In this document: one piece after another, positions 36,300 through 48,090 of the stretch
Position numbering within the stretch: position 1 is the first letter of the stretch
How the letters are laid out: each line of letters begins with the position of its first letter
Notes under the pieces: generated by a model
Told to the model about the DNA's origin: nothing
What the model saw: only the letters and a program-made list of their open reading frames with translations
Databases searched by the model: none
Translations under genes and position numbers: made by a program
Assembly: GCA_033002965.1 (NCBI GenBank)
Contig: JAURVB010014814.1
Coordinates: 117,391 to 181,390 of the forward strand
Source of the DNA: Piper betle
Lineage: Eukaryota > Streptophyta > Magnoliopsida > Piperales > Piperaceae
Direction of reading: 5' to 3'
DNA length: 64,000 nt

Positions 36300-37860
36300 C
36301 CTATGCGCTACCTTGTTTGGCAACGTATAGGCAGCTTATTAAATCCAACGGCCCGCACTCTTTTTTTTACCCTTTCCCGCCCCCTTCCCGCCGTTCACGC
36401 CGCCCCCTCAGCGCCGCCCTGCCCCAGGCCCTGCCCAGGCCCCAGCCCGTCCCACCCCCGGCCCAGTCCCCCAGTCCCCCGGCCCCTCCATCAGCCGCCA
36501 TCCCCCATCACCCCCCTTGGCCGCACCCCGCCCCCGGCCCCGCCCTACCCCCAGCCCTGCCACGCCCCCGACCAAGCCCCTGGCCCTGCCCGCAGCCATT
36601 CCCCACTGCCACTGCTAGCAGCTGCGGCGATCCCCCTTACCGCGTTGCTCCTCCTGCTCCCGGCCGCCCCAACCTGGCCAGCACATTTCCCAACAGGCCC
36701 ACCCAACCCCGAGGCGGCGTCATTGTTGGCCAGTAGGCGGTTGGCAGCAAGGTCACCGGTAGGGGGTGGCAGCCAAAACAAACGGGGAAGAAACAGAGGA
36801 GGGTATTTTGGTAATAAAACTTAACTTGATCGGACTCGAGTTAATATTATGAAAAAAATTAGAAAAAATAAAATAATTTCATAATAAAAACTTAACTCAA
36901 TCCCGACTTGAGTTAATATTAAGAAAAAAATTTTAAAAATAAAATAATTTCATAATAAAAACTTTACTCAATCCCGACTCGAGTTAATATTACGAAATAA
37001 TTTTTTAAAATATAAAATAATTTTTGTAATAAAAACTTTACTCGATCCTAACTTGAGTTAAATAATTTATTTTGTAATAAAAAATTATTTTGAAATAAAT
37101 TTATTTTGTAATAAAAACTTGACTCGAGTCAGGATCGAGTCAAATTTTTTTATGGAATTATTTTATTTTTTACATTTATTTTGTAATAAAAACTTGACTT
37201 AGTCCCACACAGGATTGAGTCAAGTTTTTATTACAAAATTATTTTATATTCTTTTAAACTTATTTTATAGTATTGACTCGAGTCAGACCAAGTTTTTATT
37301 ATGAAATAATTTTATTTTTTAAATTTATTTTATAATAAAAACTTTACTCGAGTCGAGACTGAGTCCAATTTTTATTATGTAATTATTTTATTTTTTTTGA
37401 AATTTATTTTATAATTAAAACTTGACTTGGTCCTGCATGGGATGGAGTTAAATTTTTATTATAAAATTATTTTATATCTTTTTAAATTTATTTTGTGATA
37501 AAATTTGGCTCGAATTGTAATCGAGTAAAATTTTTATTACCATATTACCCTCCCCTGTTTCTTCCCCCCTCGGTTTGCTGCGCCACCTCACCACTAGCGA
37601 CCTCGCCTTCCGACCGCCCTTGGCGGGGGTTGGGGGGTGTTTGGGGGATCGCAAGGGTGGGGTGGCAAGCAGGGGTGGGGGTGGGGGGGCGGTGGGGGCG
37701 GGGGTGGGCGGCATGGAGAGAGAAAGAAGAAGGGAAGAGGGAAGTCTTAGGAGAGCTGCCGGATAGTCGCCAGAGTGCTGCCATACGGGTCACCCTAGTG
37801 CCACTGGAAGAGGAGGAGATGGAAGGAAAGACTCACCCTATGTAGGGTTTTGTTTTTAAA
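36300..37860. repeat. Inverted repeat flanking a GACTCGAGTC motif array
   Basis: A C-rich block (36365-36770) and a G-rich block (37600-37740) face each other. The inner edges are complementary: GAAACAGAGGAGGGTATTTTGG at about 36790 pairs with the TTACCATATTACCCTCCCCTG region at 37536-37558 (mismatches present). Between them, at roughly 75-bp spacing, lie about ten units of the form TTGACTCGAGTC-GG-GAGTCAA plus an AT-rich spacer (near 36830, 36905, 36975, 37050, 37120, 37200, 37270, 37340, 37420 and 37505). The same module occurs once per LTR elsewhere in the window. Open frames over the C-rich arm are compositional. Confidence 0.75.
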
Positions 37861-38112
37861 AACAAAAAAATCTGGCCAGCGCTCGAGCGTTCGGCTCCCT
37901 CATAAGCACATCAACTTATATTTTATGTATAAAAATTAATGAAAAACAACTCAAGACTCTAAACAAAAATTACAATTAGACAAACACAAACCAAAACTAT
38001 AAACTCACAAAATAGAAACTAAACAATGTATCATACGACAAATAAACCAAAACCATGGGTTGCCTCTCATGAAACTCTGAATTTAGTCATCAGCCCGACT
38101 ATTCCAACATAC

Positions 38113-39230
38113 CTAATGTAGGGAGAAAATGATGGAGGTTTGGTGTCCGGGAACAGCACCTCCAAGGTAAGGTATAAATCTTTGCCCATTAACTTTAAAA
38201 CTCGTACATGAACCTTCATTGTAAATTTCAACAGCTCCATGGGGGGACACTTGTTGGACGATGAAAGGGTCGAACCATCGCGATTTTAATTTCCCTGGAA
38301 ATAATTGCAACCTTGAGTTAAATAATAATCCTATTGTCCGGGTTAAAAAGTACAATGTGAAATATTCTGACCATGCCACTTCTTGGTCTTTCCCTTATAT
38401 AGCTTAACATTTTCATACACCTCCATTCGGAACTCATCCAACTCATTTAATTGAAGAAGCCTCTTTTCCTCGCAAGCCTCATATCAAAATTTAGCTTTTT
38501 AATGGCCTAATATGCTTTGTGTTCGAGTGGAGGCAAGCTTTTCCAAAACCAACCGGTGAGCATACATTCCAAGGGGTGTTTTATTAGCCGCTTTATACGT
38601 CCATAAAACATCATTTAAACGTATAGACCAATCCTTTTGGGAGGGGCAAACAGTCTTTTCCAAAATTCTCTTAATTTCCCTTTTGAAAATTCCAGCTTGG
38701 CCACTCGTCTGGAGGTGATAGATTGTGGCTACTTTATGCCTAATCCGATATTTTTGCAACAAAATATCAAATTGGCAGTTACAAAAATCTGTACCATCAT
38801 CACTAATAATAGACCTATGAGTGCCAAAACAGGTAAGAATATATTTTTTAAAGAATTTCAACACCAGATTAGCATTATTAGTTGGGAAAGCAGCTGCTTC
38901 CATCAATTTCGACACATAATCAATCACTACCAAGATATACATGTTCTGATGAGACAGTATGGACAATCCCATGAAATCAATTCCCTAGACGTCAAAAAGT
39001 TCCACTTCCAAAATGTTAGTAAGTGGCATTTCTTGATAACGTGAGATATTTCCCACTCTTTGACAATGATCACACCGCGAAACAAAAAGATGTGAGTCTT
39101 AAATAAAGTGGGCCAATAAAATCCCTATTGAAGGATTTTCATCGCAGTCCACGCTCCACCAAAATGACCACCATAATCGGAGGCATGGTAATAATGGAGA
39201 ATGCTATCTATCTCTTCGTCTAACACACAC
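38113..39230 (-). pseudogene. Athila-like gypsy integrase, core and C-terminal part
   Basis: Minus-strand frames give the zinc-finger side (ASDYGGHFGG, GFYWPTLFK, 39200-39090), the catalytic core (VIDYVSKLMEAAAFPTNN, SIISDDGT, HKVATIYHLQTSGQAG, about 38950-38690) and the C-terminal part (FNSRLQLFPGKLKSRW, VNGQRFIP, about 38320-38170). This order and the GKLKSRW motif are those of Athila-lineage integrases. Stops and frame changes make it inactive. It continues the pol region at 41314-42642 across an inserted LTR. Confidence 0.85.
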
Positions 39231-41290
39231 TATAACACCCCGTTCCGGTTCACCTGTGAGCCAACCCAGAAATGTCATCGGCGACCGCAGAGCTAAACTA
39301 CTTGATTCGGTTAAGTCGACTCGGATCTCCCCTCGGTGTCTTAAAATGGTATTGCAAGTATATAATATTTGAATGTGATGCTTGGGTTCTAACATGGCTC
39401 TACGTGCATGCCATGATATGCTTTTGTGCATAAATAAAATAATCTTTAAAACTAATTCAAAAATAAATAATATTTTAAAATAAAATAATATAAATAAAAT
39501 AGACCATCCATGGAAATAATAAATATTTATATCGATATAATTCCAAAACATGACATTTTTATTTCACTTTCATTCTACTTTCATTTCATAGGCTAAATGT
39601 TCATAGCATTACACAAAATAATCTAAAACAATCTTGTCATTCACACAACTCAGAAATTATTATTTCTATTCATTACGTGAGGCAGATATATGTGTGCAAC
39701 GGCTTTACTACTCCTCCACAGTGCTGACAATGCTCAGTCCTCGAGATTCTCACCTACATATATAATAAAAAATCACCAGTAACGAGTGTTACCGGTCTAG
39801 AAAATAACTAATATCAAATTGGCTATGGGAGCAAAACTCTCATATGAAAGAAAACATCACATTAAATCTCTTAGGGCATCTACTGAAAACATCTTTCTCG
39901 TTTCACTTTTTCATTTATTTCTTATTCACATTCTTCCATACCCACTTGTGTAGGCTATTGAAAATTACTACCATACCCACTTGCGTAGGCTATCGAAAAA
40001 AATGTGAAAACTATATATATATATATATATGTCTATGTAGGGATTCATAGAATAGGCCCGAGGCAACTTATGGTGGATCTTGTTTTCAAAAACATACTCG
40101 AGGGATCTAATTGTGGAGGGTTATTAATTCGGAAGATCGATCGATTAAATGACTCGGGTTGAGTAGAATCCAATAAAACACCACTCAACTTGTCCTACAA
40201 TCTGTAAAAAATAAATCACGATAAAATAGAGCATTAAATCAGGGCGAGTCCAAAATGAACCTGGTAGAAACTCCAAGTATCTCCATGTGCCTAGGCGGCT
40301 AGCTCCTACTATGTACCTACACATCAAATCTAGAAACTAATGCCCACTAACTTAATAATGCATCACACTCATCATGAACTCATACAATGCAATCATTTTC
40401 TAACAATAGTCAAAAATCATTAATAGAAATATCTCATCCTATTCATCCCAATTTTATTACATTTTTCTAAGTTACGTTGCAGTCAGTTACATGCTCAGAT
40501 TTACTTTACTTAATTTGATCACTAATAATCATTCACTATTAATTAGATCATGCAAATCATGACTTCAACTATAATAAGACATTCTTCACAACAATTAATC
40601 AATCCTAGCATGTTGTGCTAATATATCTCAATTTTAAATAATTAAATCCAATAAAATTCTATGCCTAATAGTTAGTCACACGACGATGGCTTGCTCGAGT
40701 GAGGATTGTGGGAAGAAGGAAGAAAATAAAGAGGAAGAAGTTGGGTGAGAAGGATGATGGAAACTAAATGACGGAAGTGTGAAATATATAGATGTCAAAG
40801 AAAAACGAATGGTCATCTAAGAAAAACAAATGCGCATATAAGAAAACAAATGATCATCTAGAAAAAAATGGTCGTCTCGTAATTAAATTTTGACTCGACT
40901 CCGACTTGTACTCAAGTTAGAAATAATACTAACTTGTAATAAAAAAATCCCATAAAATATAATATACATCAATGACATACTTTATAACTAATAACCTACC
41001 CAAATTACCCATAACGCATCCTAATATGTTATTCGGCCTAAAAACTAATTCTACAATTTAATTAAAATAAATTAAGCAAAATTTGGCATACTCTTATATA
41101 TTCTAATAACTCATTTTGTTGTTGTTTTGCCGGCGTTATCATCATATACTCGGGCACACATGACTCTCATGGTTTATAACACAAGACCGGCCTCGGCTCG
41201 GTACATGTTTTGAAATTGACCAGACTAAAATTAACCGTCGAACCGACCGGTTTAGACTATAAAACTCTGACTCGAATCACGGGTTTTACA
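39231..41290 (-). mobile_element. Solo gypsy LTR (copy D) inserted in the Athila-like integrase
   Basis: On the minus strand it starts TGTAAAACCCGTGATTCGAG (41290) and ends GGGGTGTTATA (39231). It is flanked by 5-bp near-identical sequences, CACAC (39226-39230) and CGCAC (41291-41295), the expected target duplication. Integrase reading continues from one flank to the other. There is no internal retrotransposon domain, so it is a solo LTR of the A/B/C family, about 2.06 kb, with the GAGTC/GACTC module near 40890-40920. Confidence 0.85.
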
Positions 41291-41313
41291 CGCACATCCA
41301 AATAACTTGGTCA

Positions 41314-42840
41314 CTACAGCGTTGGAACATGAAGAGGTTCATCCCACAAATTAGTGCACACATCCTGGAGGAACCGCTTCTTTTGGTAAGACGTCAAATC
41401 GGGAGGTAGTATCTGACGAGTAAGAAAATTTACGTAATAAGCAAACGAAAGAATAGGAGAATGTGATACCTCTAAGAGTTGTTCATCTAGAAAATAATCA
41501 TTGATCCGGAGTGAAGGTTCGCCCAAACTTCCTTTCTTGAGCCAAGAAAAATGGTTAGATACTAAATTTTCTGACTCTTTTTGGTCATTGATGACCATAT
41601 CAATTACTCTTGTAGTAGGAGCACCCATCAAATTAACCTTGGTTTCGAGTCTTTTTCACAAATAGATATTTGAGAGCCGAATGATATGTGTACACAATCA
41701 CATGTGTGCAAATGATATTAGATAAAAACTTCTCAAAGGTGTACACAATGGCCAACAAGTCTTTTTCAGTGGTAGTGTAATTCAATTGAGCTTCATTGAG
41801 TGTCTAACTTGCGTAATAAATTGTGTGAAAAAGTTTATCTCTCTATTTTCCTAAAACAACACCAACTGCAAAATCACTGGAATCACACATTACCTCAAAT
41901 GGTAAATTTAATCGGGGTAAACAACTAGTGGAGGAGAAATTAATTGGGCTTTCAAGGCTTCAAAAGCCGCTAAACACTTAGCATCAATATTAAAAATAAC
42001 ATCTTTTTTTAATAAATTACAGAGTGGTTTAGCAATCTTAGAAAAATCTTCAATAAAATTGCAATAAAATCTTGCATGCCCAAGAAAACTTCTTACTCCT
42101 TTAATAAATGTTGGGGTTGGCAGTTTTTTTATCGTTTGATCTTTACTCTGTCCACTTACAAGCCTTTGTTGGATACTCTGTGCCTAAAACAATTCCTTAT
42201 TGTACCCTAAAATGACACTTTTTCTAATTGAGAACCAAGTTGGTGTCCGCACATCGGTGGAGAACCCAATCAAGACCCTGCAAACAGCTATCATAAGTAT
42301 CACAAAAATGGAGAAATCATCCATGAATACCTCCATTTCATGCTCCACCATATATGAAAAAATGGTCATCATGTAACACTGAAAAGTGGTTGGAGCATTG
42401 CAAAGGCCAAATAGCATCTTGCGAAATGCAAATGTATTGTATGGGCAAGTGAAACTTGTTTTCTCTTGGTCTTCTGGGAGGATATCAATTTGATTGTAAC
42501 CCGAATATCCATCAAGGAAACAGTAAAACTGTTTGCCTGCTAGCCTATCTAGCATTTGGTCAATGAATGGGAGTGGAAAGTGATCTTTTCTGGTATCTTT
42601 GTTGAGTTTCATGTAATCCATGCATACTCTCCAATCCGTCACTGTCCTTGTTGAGATTAATCCATTTTCTCATACCACCATCATACCGCCCTTCTTGGGT
42701 ACACATTGCACGGGACTCATGCAAGAACTGTCAAAAATAGGAAAAATTATACCTGCATCAAGCCAATTGATGATTTCTTTCTTGACAACATCCTTCATGA
42801 TTGGATTCAGTAGCCACTGATGTTCCACTGAGTGTTTATA
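41314..42840 (-). pseudogene. Athila-like reverse transcriptase, RNase H and integrase start
   Basis: 42642-42184 encodes the reverse transcriptase core: WRVCMDYMKLNKDTRKDHF, PFIDQMLDRLAGKQFYCFL, GYNQIDILPEDQEKT, and the catalytic box VFMDDFSIF in its FMDD form. RNase H follows as broken frames (42180-41640), then the RNase H-integrase linker at 41631-41314 (DMVINDQKESENLVSNHFSW, INDYFLDEQLLEV, ILPPDLTSYQKKRF). The IDQMLDRLAG and CNAPTTFQ boxes point to the Athila lineage. Degenerate, with several frame changes. Confidence 0.9.
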
Positions 42841-42996
42841 TCCATCTTAAAGAATGATTTTATGCATGTAAAAGGATGGACTTATACTACGAATGTTGGC
42901 AATAGTCCATCCTATAGCTAGCTTATGCTCTCGCAATATTCTCACTTGATGCATGCTAGTTATAGCACACCTCAAATGGGATAGAAATCGTTTCAA

Positions 42997-45360
42997 CTAC
43001 AAGGTCAGTGGGACTTCAATGGAAGGCTTGATCATCATCGATATTGAAGGTTGCAACTCCAAAGGCTCAAATCTATGTTGACCTCGAGCGAATGTTGAAG
43101 TAAATTTTAGCATGTGCAAATACTTCACTTTCTTTTCATCACCAAAATCATCAACATCAGAAAATAATGTGGTTGCTAGAGGGTATAGGGGATACATTTT
43201 CTTAAAGATGGCTGATGAGGAAGAATGGATTGCATCAACATAAAAACAATCAGCTGCTAGTGCCACATATTGCATAGCCTTAAAAACATTAAAGACCACA
43301 TCCTCATTATCCACTCTCAATATCAATCCACCAGTAGCCACATCAATCAACGTCCTTTCAGTGGCAATAAAAGGTCTATTGACTATAATGGGTACATTTG
43401 AATCTTCCTCAGTATCTAGAATCACAAAATCGGCTAGCAATATAAATTTATTCACCTTCACAAGTGCATTCTCAATCTCCCATCTTGGAAAAATGTAAGA
43501 ATGGTCAGCCAATTGCAGTTTAATTGTGTTATGTTTTAACTCCCCAAACCAAACCTTTTATATATAAAAAAGAGGCATCAAATTAATGCTTGCACCTAAG
43601 TCACATAATGTTTGGCAACAAAAAATTGGGCCTATGATACAAAGAATAGTAAACTGCCCTAGTTCTTTGAGCTTTGGTGGAAGCTTCCCTTGTAGTACGA
43701 CACTACACTCTTTATTAAGGACAAATGTTTCAAAATCCTCTAGCTTTTTTTCTTGGATAATATTTGCTTTATGCATTTAGCATAACTCGACATCTTTTCT
43801 AGAGATTTAGCAAATGAGATATTTTTATAATGCTTCATAAACACTTCCAAGAATATATGAAATTTGTTGTCTTGTTTGATTTTCTATAGTCGCTGAGGAT
43901 ATGAAACTCTTGAGGACTGGTTATGTTGATCAAATGAACCCTTAGGTGGTAGGACTTCCACCCATCCATCCTTACTTTCTTCATCTCATTCAACCTACTC
44001 TTGATTAGCTAATTCCTAACCGCTTAGCAATTAAATGACTTTACATTCTTTACCCTCTCCCCTACGATTTTGAGTGTCATGAGGGAGTTCACATTGTGGC
44101 CTATTGCTACATGTACTAGCAATCTTACCCATTTTGAGTCTCAAAATACCTAATGGAAGCTTGCTAACTTCGCATAAATTGAATAAATATTTCTTTCACC
44201 CTGAGGTTGTATTCTATTCTGCTGAAAACCTGGAGGAGCTTCTTCTCATGGACCCAATGTTGAGGTTTGGTTGCCTCCCCATGCAAAGTTCAGACGATTC
44301 CTTCATCTTAGATTGTAAGTGTTGGAGTAGGGGTTGTATGCTATATGGTATAGCTTCTAACAAAATTTACTGATTCAGGATTGTTGACAGAATGCTCAGT
44401 AAGATGTCCTTCTCTACACAACTCACACTTAGTTGCTATAATGTTCACTGCATTCACATTAGAATTCATCTCCAAGCTTGCACTTGTCTTGATAGAGCAG
44501 CCACTTGTGCAGACAAGGCATCCAATTAGTCCAATTCGAGAACACCTCCACTCTTCTTCCTCATTGCTCTGTCCTACCCTATCTAATAATGGATAGATGC
44601 CAGCTTTTCTAGTACCTCATTAGCTTCTTTATAGGATTTACACATGAGGTACCCAGTGGCAGTAGCATCTGAAAATGCATTTCATTTGACCATAAAGTCC
44701 ATTGTAAAATGTTTGAATTTGAACCCACAAGGGAATTTTGTGGTATGGTTACTTCCTTAGTAAATCCTTAAGCCTCTCTCATACATTATAGAGTGATTCA
44801 TTATGAAGCTGCACAAAAGAAGTAATATCATTACGAAAATTAACAATCTTAGCAGTGGAAAGTATTTAAACAAAATTATTCTCGCTAGTTCATCCTAAGT
44901 GGTGATAGAATTAGGCACCTATGAATTCAACCATAATTTTACATTTTCGACAAAAGAATATGGAAATAATCGAAACCAGATAGCTTCCTCATATACTTAA
45001 ATCATTTTAAATGAATCACAAATAATGATAAAATTAAGCAGGTGCATGTGAGGATCTTCATTCACCAGTCCTGTGAATTGTCCCATGGTTTGCGGCATTA
45101 GGAACATCACCGATTTCAACACAAAGCAATTGGCTTCAATCGGTGTCCTAAGATTGCTTGAATGTAATCTGTCTAAAACATGACTCTCCCATAGCTTTTG
45201 TGTCATCATCATTGGCTGCCTGTGGAGGATTATTATTCCATTGCTGCACCTCCATTGCTCTCTGAACTCTAGCTTCTTGGCATAGTTGCCGACAATCTCT
45301 CTCGATCTCTTGATTATATAGCTCTAGATCCTAGGTGCCTTTTTCTTACATGCACTAACC
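42997..45360 (-). pseudogene. Athila-like gag and aspartic protease
   Basis: The N-terminal gag part at 45212-44997 shows NLRTPIEANCFVLKS and a GLVNEDPHMHLLNFI box. A degenerate zinc knuckle (CELCREGHLTEH) lies at about 44440-44385. The protease follows at 43776-42997 with LPPKLKELGQFTI, the active-site box CDLGASINLMPL, then PRWEIENALVKVNKFI and VPIIVNRPFIATERTLIDV. Stops and shifts interrupt the region, so it is inactive. It forms the 5' part of the element whose pol lies to the left. Confidence 0.85.
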
Positions 45361-45489
45361 AATACTTGATTAAATAGTAAAGATACAAAAATTAAAACTT
45401 TGAAAGAGATGAAAATAATTTAAGCAACCAATCAAACTAATTTTGATCAAAACAAATTCTAGTTTAATTCCCTGACAATGAAACCAAAA

Positions 45490-46700
45490 AACTTGATGTA
45501 AAAATGATAATGCAAGTGTATGCGCCAAAACAAATAATTAAAGTGATAAGAAAGTATTATACCACGAGGAATTAGTACTCAATATTCTCAATTATTAAAA
45601 CTAATTTAATTAATTATACTTAAATGGAAATAAATTCAATGAGTGATGAAATTATGAATTAAGACCAAATTAATCTAACATGCAATATTCAAGTCAAATA
45701 TTAACTCCAAGACGAAAAACCTAGGTTTTTCAATTTCATCTAATGCTCTATATAATTAAAGTTATAACTTCTACTTATAAATTTGCCCATTTAGATCAGT
45801 AACCACAAGAATCAATTTTTCATGACAATCTCTCAATTAAAAATAAACTTATCACCAGCACCCAATTTTTATATTTCTATGAAATTATGTATGTAAACGG
45901 AAACTTTAATTTTTTCCCTTCACAATCACCCAAGACATATGAGTATATCTGTATCTCACATATAAATCACCCAAAATAGATGAACGAAGGTTATTCTATC
46001 TAATGACAAATTTATTCTTTCTATCAGGCAAGATCAAATCTCTAGATCTAACAATGGATGGTTAGTTTAATGATAGCATCAAGAACAAAATAAAATAGGT
46101 GATTCAAAAACACAATCACATAGATAAAAATTAATAAACTTTATTAATCCATGCACTAGGTGTCCTTAAAAATCTTAGCAAAAGAATTTACTTCATAAAA
46201 TATTCATCTAAACTCAAAGAAATTCATGTGTGATATAAAAGACAACATTTAATTACAAAAAAATTAGAATAACGAAAAACTTTTTTTGGGGATGTGTCGT
46301 CTTCTTTCGATCCTAATTCTTCATCGATCATTCTCATCTTTTGTATCATCACTGATAGTCAAAAGTTCTCCCCTTTATAAAACCCTAATCAAGTTTATAA
46401 ATGATCCACCAAATATTACAAGTAGGGCCAACCACAATTTCCAAAAATTTTGAAATAGTCAAATTCCTGCCGCCAGTGCTTGAGCGCCCCTAAATCCCAA
46501 CAGCTCTTGATCACTAGATCTCGGTCACAATTATTTTCTTCACCACGGGGCCAGTGCTCGAGCATTCTCCATCCCAATGTTCGAGCACTAGTGTTGAGTT
46601 AAGGCACCAAGTTGTGTTTTTTGTTTGTCTCAATATCGTTCTGGATCATTTTCTAACTCTTATATCCTGTTAAAATAATATTAATTAGTACTTTTTACAT
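45490..46700 (-). mobile_element. Probable 5' LTR/leader of the Athila-like element
   Basis: It lies just upstream of gag on the minus strand. 45530-46115 is repeated in the same orientation at 49168-49765, as expected for LTR sequence. No clear TG...CA ends or primer site could be fixed, and the left-end partner near 37860-38100 is not convincing. Confidence 0.5.
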
Positions 46701-46834
46701 CAAAATCACAATGATTTTTTATTTTATTATTAATGCCTAATAAACTCTTAAACTAATAAAATTAAAGTATAAATGACTCGAAATATGACAAAATTAACAT
46801 GAAATGGAAGGAATAAAAATTCTTTTACAGAGTT

Positions 46835-46838
<4 letters not shown>

Positions 46839-46875
<37 letters not shown>
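46839..46875. repeat. (AT)n microsatellite
   Basis: Uninterrupted AT run followed by a short AC run. Confidence 0.9.
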
Positions 46876-46881
<6 letters not shown>

Positions 46882-47234
46882 AATTAGGTATGAAACGAGT
46901 CATTTTCCATCCTTCCTCAACCAACAAATTATCAACGATCGAGTCACCTTCGTACCTACCTATCGGGGGTAATTGGCTTCTTGTTCGAGATCATATGTAC
47001 TACGTATTCGAAAGGGCTGCATAATATTGTTAAACACACTGAAAATGTTCTTCCCTAAAACGTGCCAGGCCAACGTGCCCACCCCTTTGACACTTAAATA
47101 AAGAAAGTATATACGTACACATTGACAGCTCAATGTAATATAGATAGAAATTCTTTATTATATTGAGCACGTGCAGTATGTGGTAAATTACAAAAGCAAA
47201 TAAATGTCCTTCCCTTCCTGTGTGTATATATATA
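46876..47234. other. Short non-coding stretch
   Basis: Nothing recognised; it ends in a TATATATA run at the start of a hAT-like element. Confidence 0.5.
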
Positions 47235-47455
47235 TAGGGTTGCTAATTGAGCGAGCCAGCTCGTGAGCATTTAGCGTTCGGCTCGGCTTGACTAGACTCG
47301 AAACTTGACACTTAAATGCTCGACTCGAACTCGATTCGAACTCGAATCTTACGAGCCGAGCTTGAGCGAGGTCGTGTTCGACTAGACTCGACTCGGTTAT
47401 AACTCGAAATCGACTCGAACTCGACTCAATAAAATAATATAATAATATAGTCTTT

Positions 47456-47769
47456 ATATTATATTATATTATATTATATTATATTATATTATATTATATT
47501 ATATTATATTATATTATATTATATTATATTATATTATATTATATTATATTATATTATATTATATTATATTATATTATATTATATTATATTATATTATATT
47601 ATATTATATTATATTATATTATATTATATTATATTATATTATATTATATTATATTATATTATATTATATTATATTATATTATATTATATTATATTATATT
47701 ATATTATATTATATTATATTATATTATATTATATTATATTATATTATATTATATTATATTATATTATAT
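47456..47769. repeat. (ATATT)62 perfect pentanucleotide array
   Basis: About 62 uninterrupted copies of ATATT, 314 bp, with no variant unit. Likely to be highly length-variable between individuals, and possibly collapsed or expanded in assembly. Confidence 0.97.
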
Positions 47770-47789
47770 ATGCAATATAATAACAAAGA

Positions 47790-47872
47790 AGCAAGATAGT
47801 TGAGATGGTAAGTATTCACCTTAATGACTTCAAGGTTGTGGGTTCAAACCACATTGGTCTCATTTTTTTAAA
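47790..47872 (+). mobile_element. tRNA-like SINE head fragment
   Basis: TAGTTGAGATGG (47797-47808) resembles a pol III A box. GGTTCAAACC (47841-47850) matches a B box at normal spacing. The fragment ends in a T-run (47863-47869). It is too short and unpaired for a functional tRNA, so a tRNA-derived SINE head is the best reading. Confidence 0.5.
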
Positions 47873-48090
47873 GTGAATTACTTTTGATTTTTAATCGAGC
47901 TGGTTTCGAGCTAACGAACAAGCTGGCGAACGAGCTCATAAAAATTAAGCAGTTTAAGTATATTCGAGCTCGAGTCGAGCTCGAACACATAAAAGATATT
48001 CGAGTCGAACTCGAACATTTATATCTAAAACTCGTTCGATCTTGAGTTGAATTCGAACGAGTTTCAAACTATTCGAGCTATTTTTATCGT

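Larger units (their letters stand above)
47235..48090. mobile_element. Non-autonomous hAT-like element with CTCGAAC/GAGCTCG arrays
   Basis: It starts TAGGGTTGCTAATTGAGCGAG, a typical plant hAT-like terminus. Both flanking zones (47255-47425 and 47895-48070) are crowded with short words such as GACTCGAACTCGA, GAGCCGAGCT, TCGAGCTCGAGTCGAGCT and TTCGAACGAG, read in opposite orientations on the two sides. The right terminus could not be fixed. The middle is occupied by an ATATT array and a tRNA-like fragment. There is no transposase. Confidence 0.6.

Noticed and set aside
36303..36824. 173- and 139-codon proline-rich frames
   Set aside because: A C-rich inverted-repeat arm; poly-Pro-Ala translation arises from composition alone.
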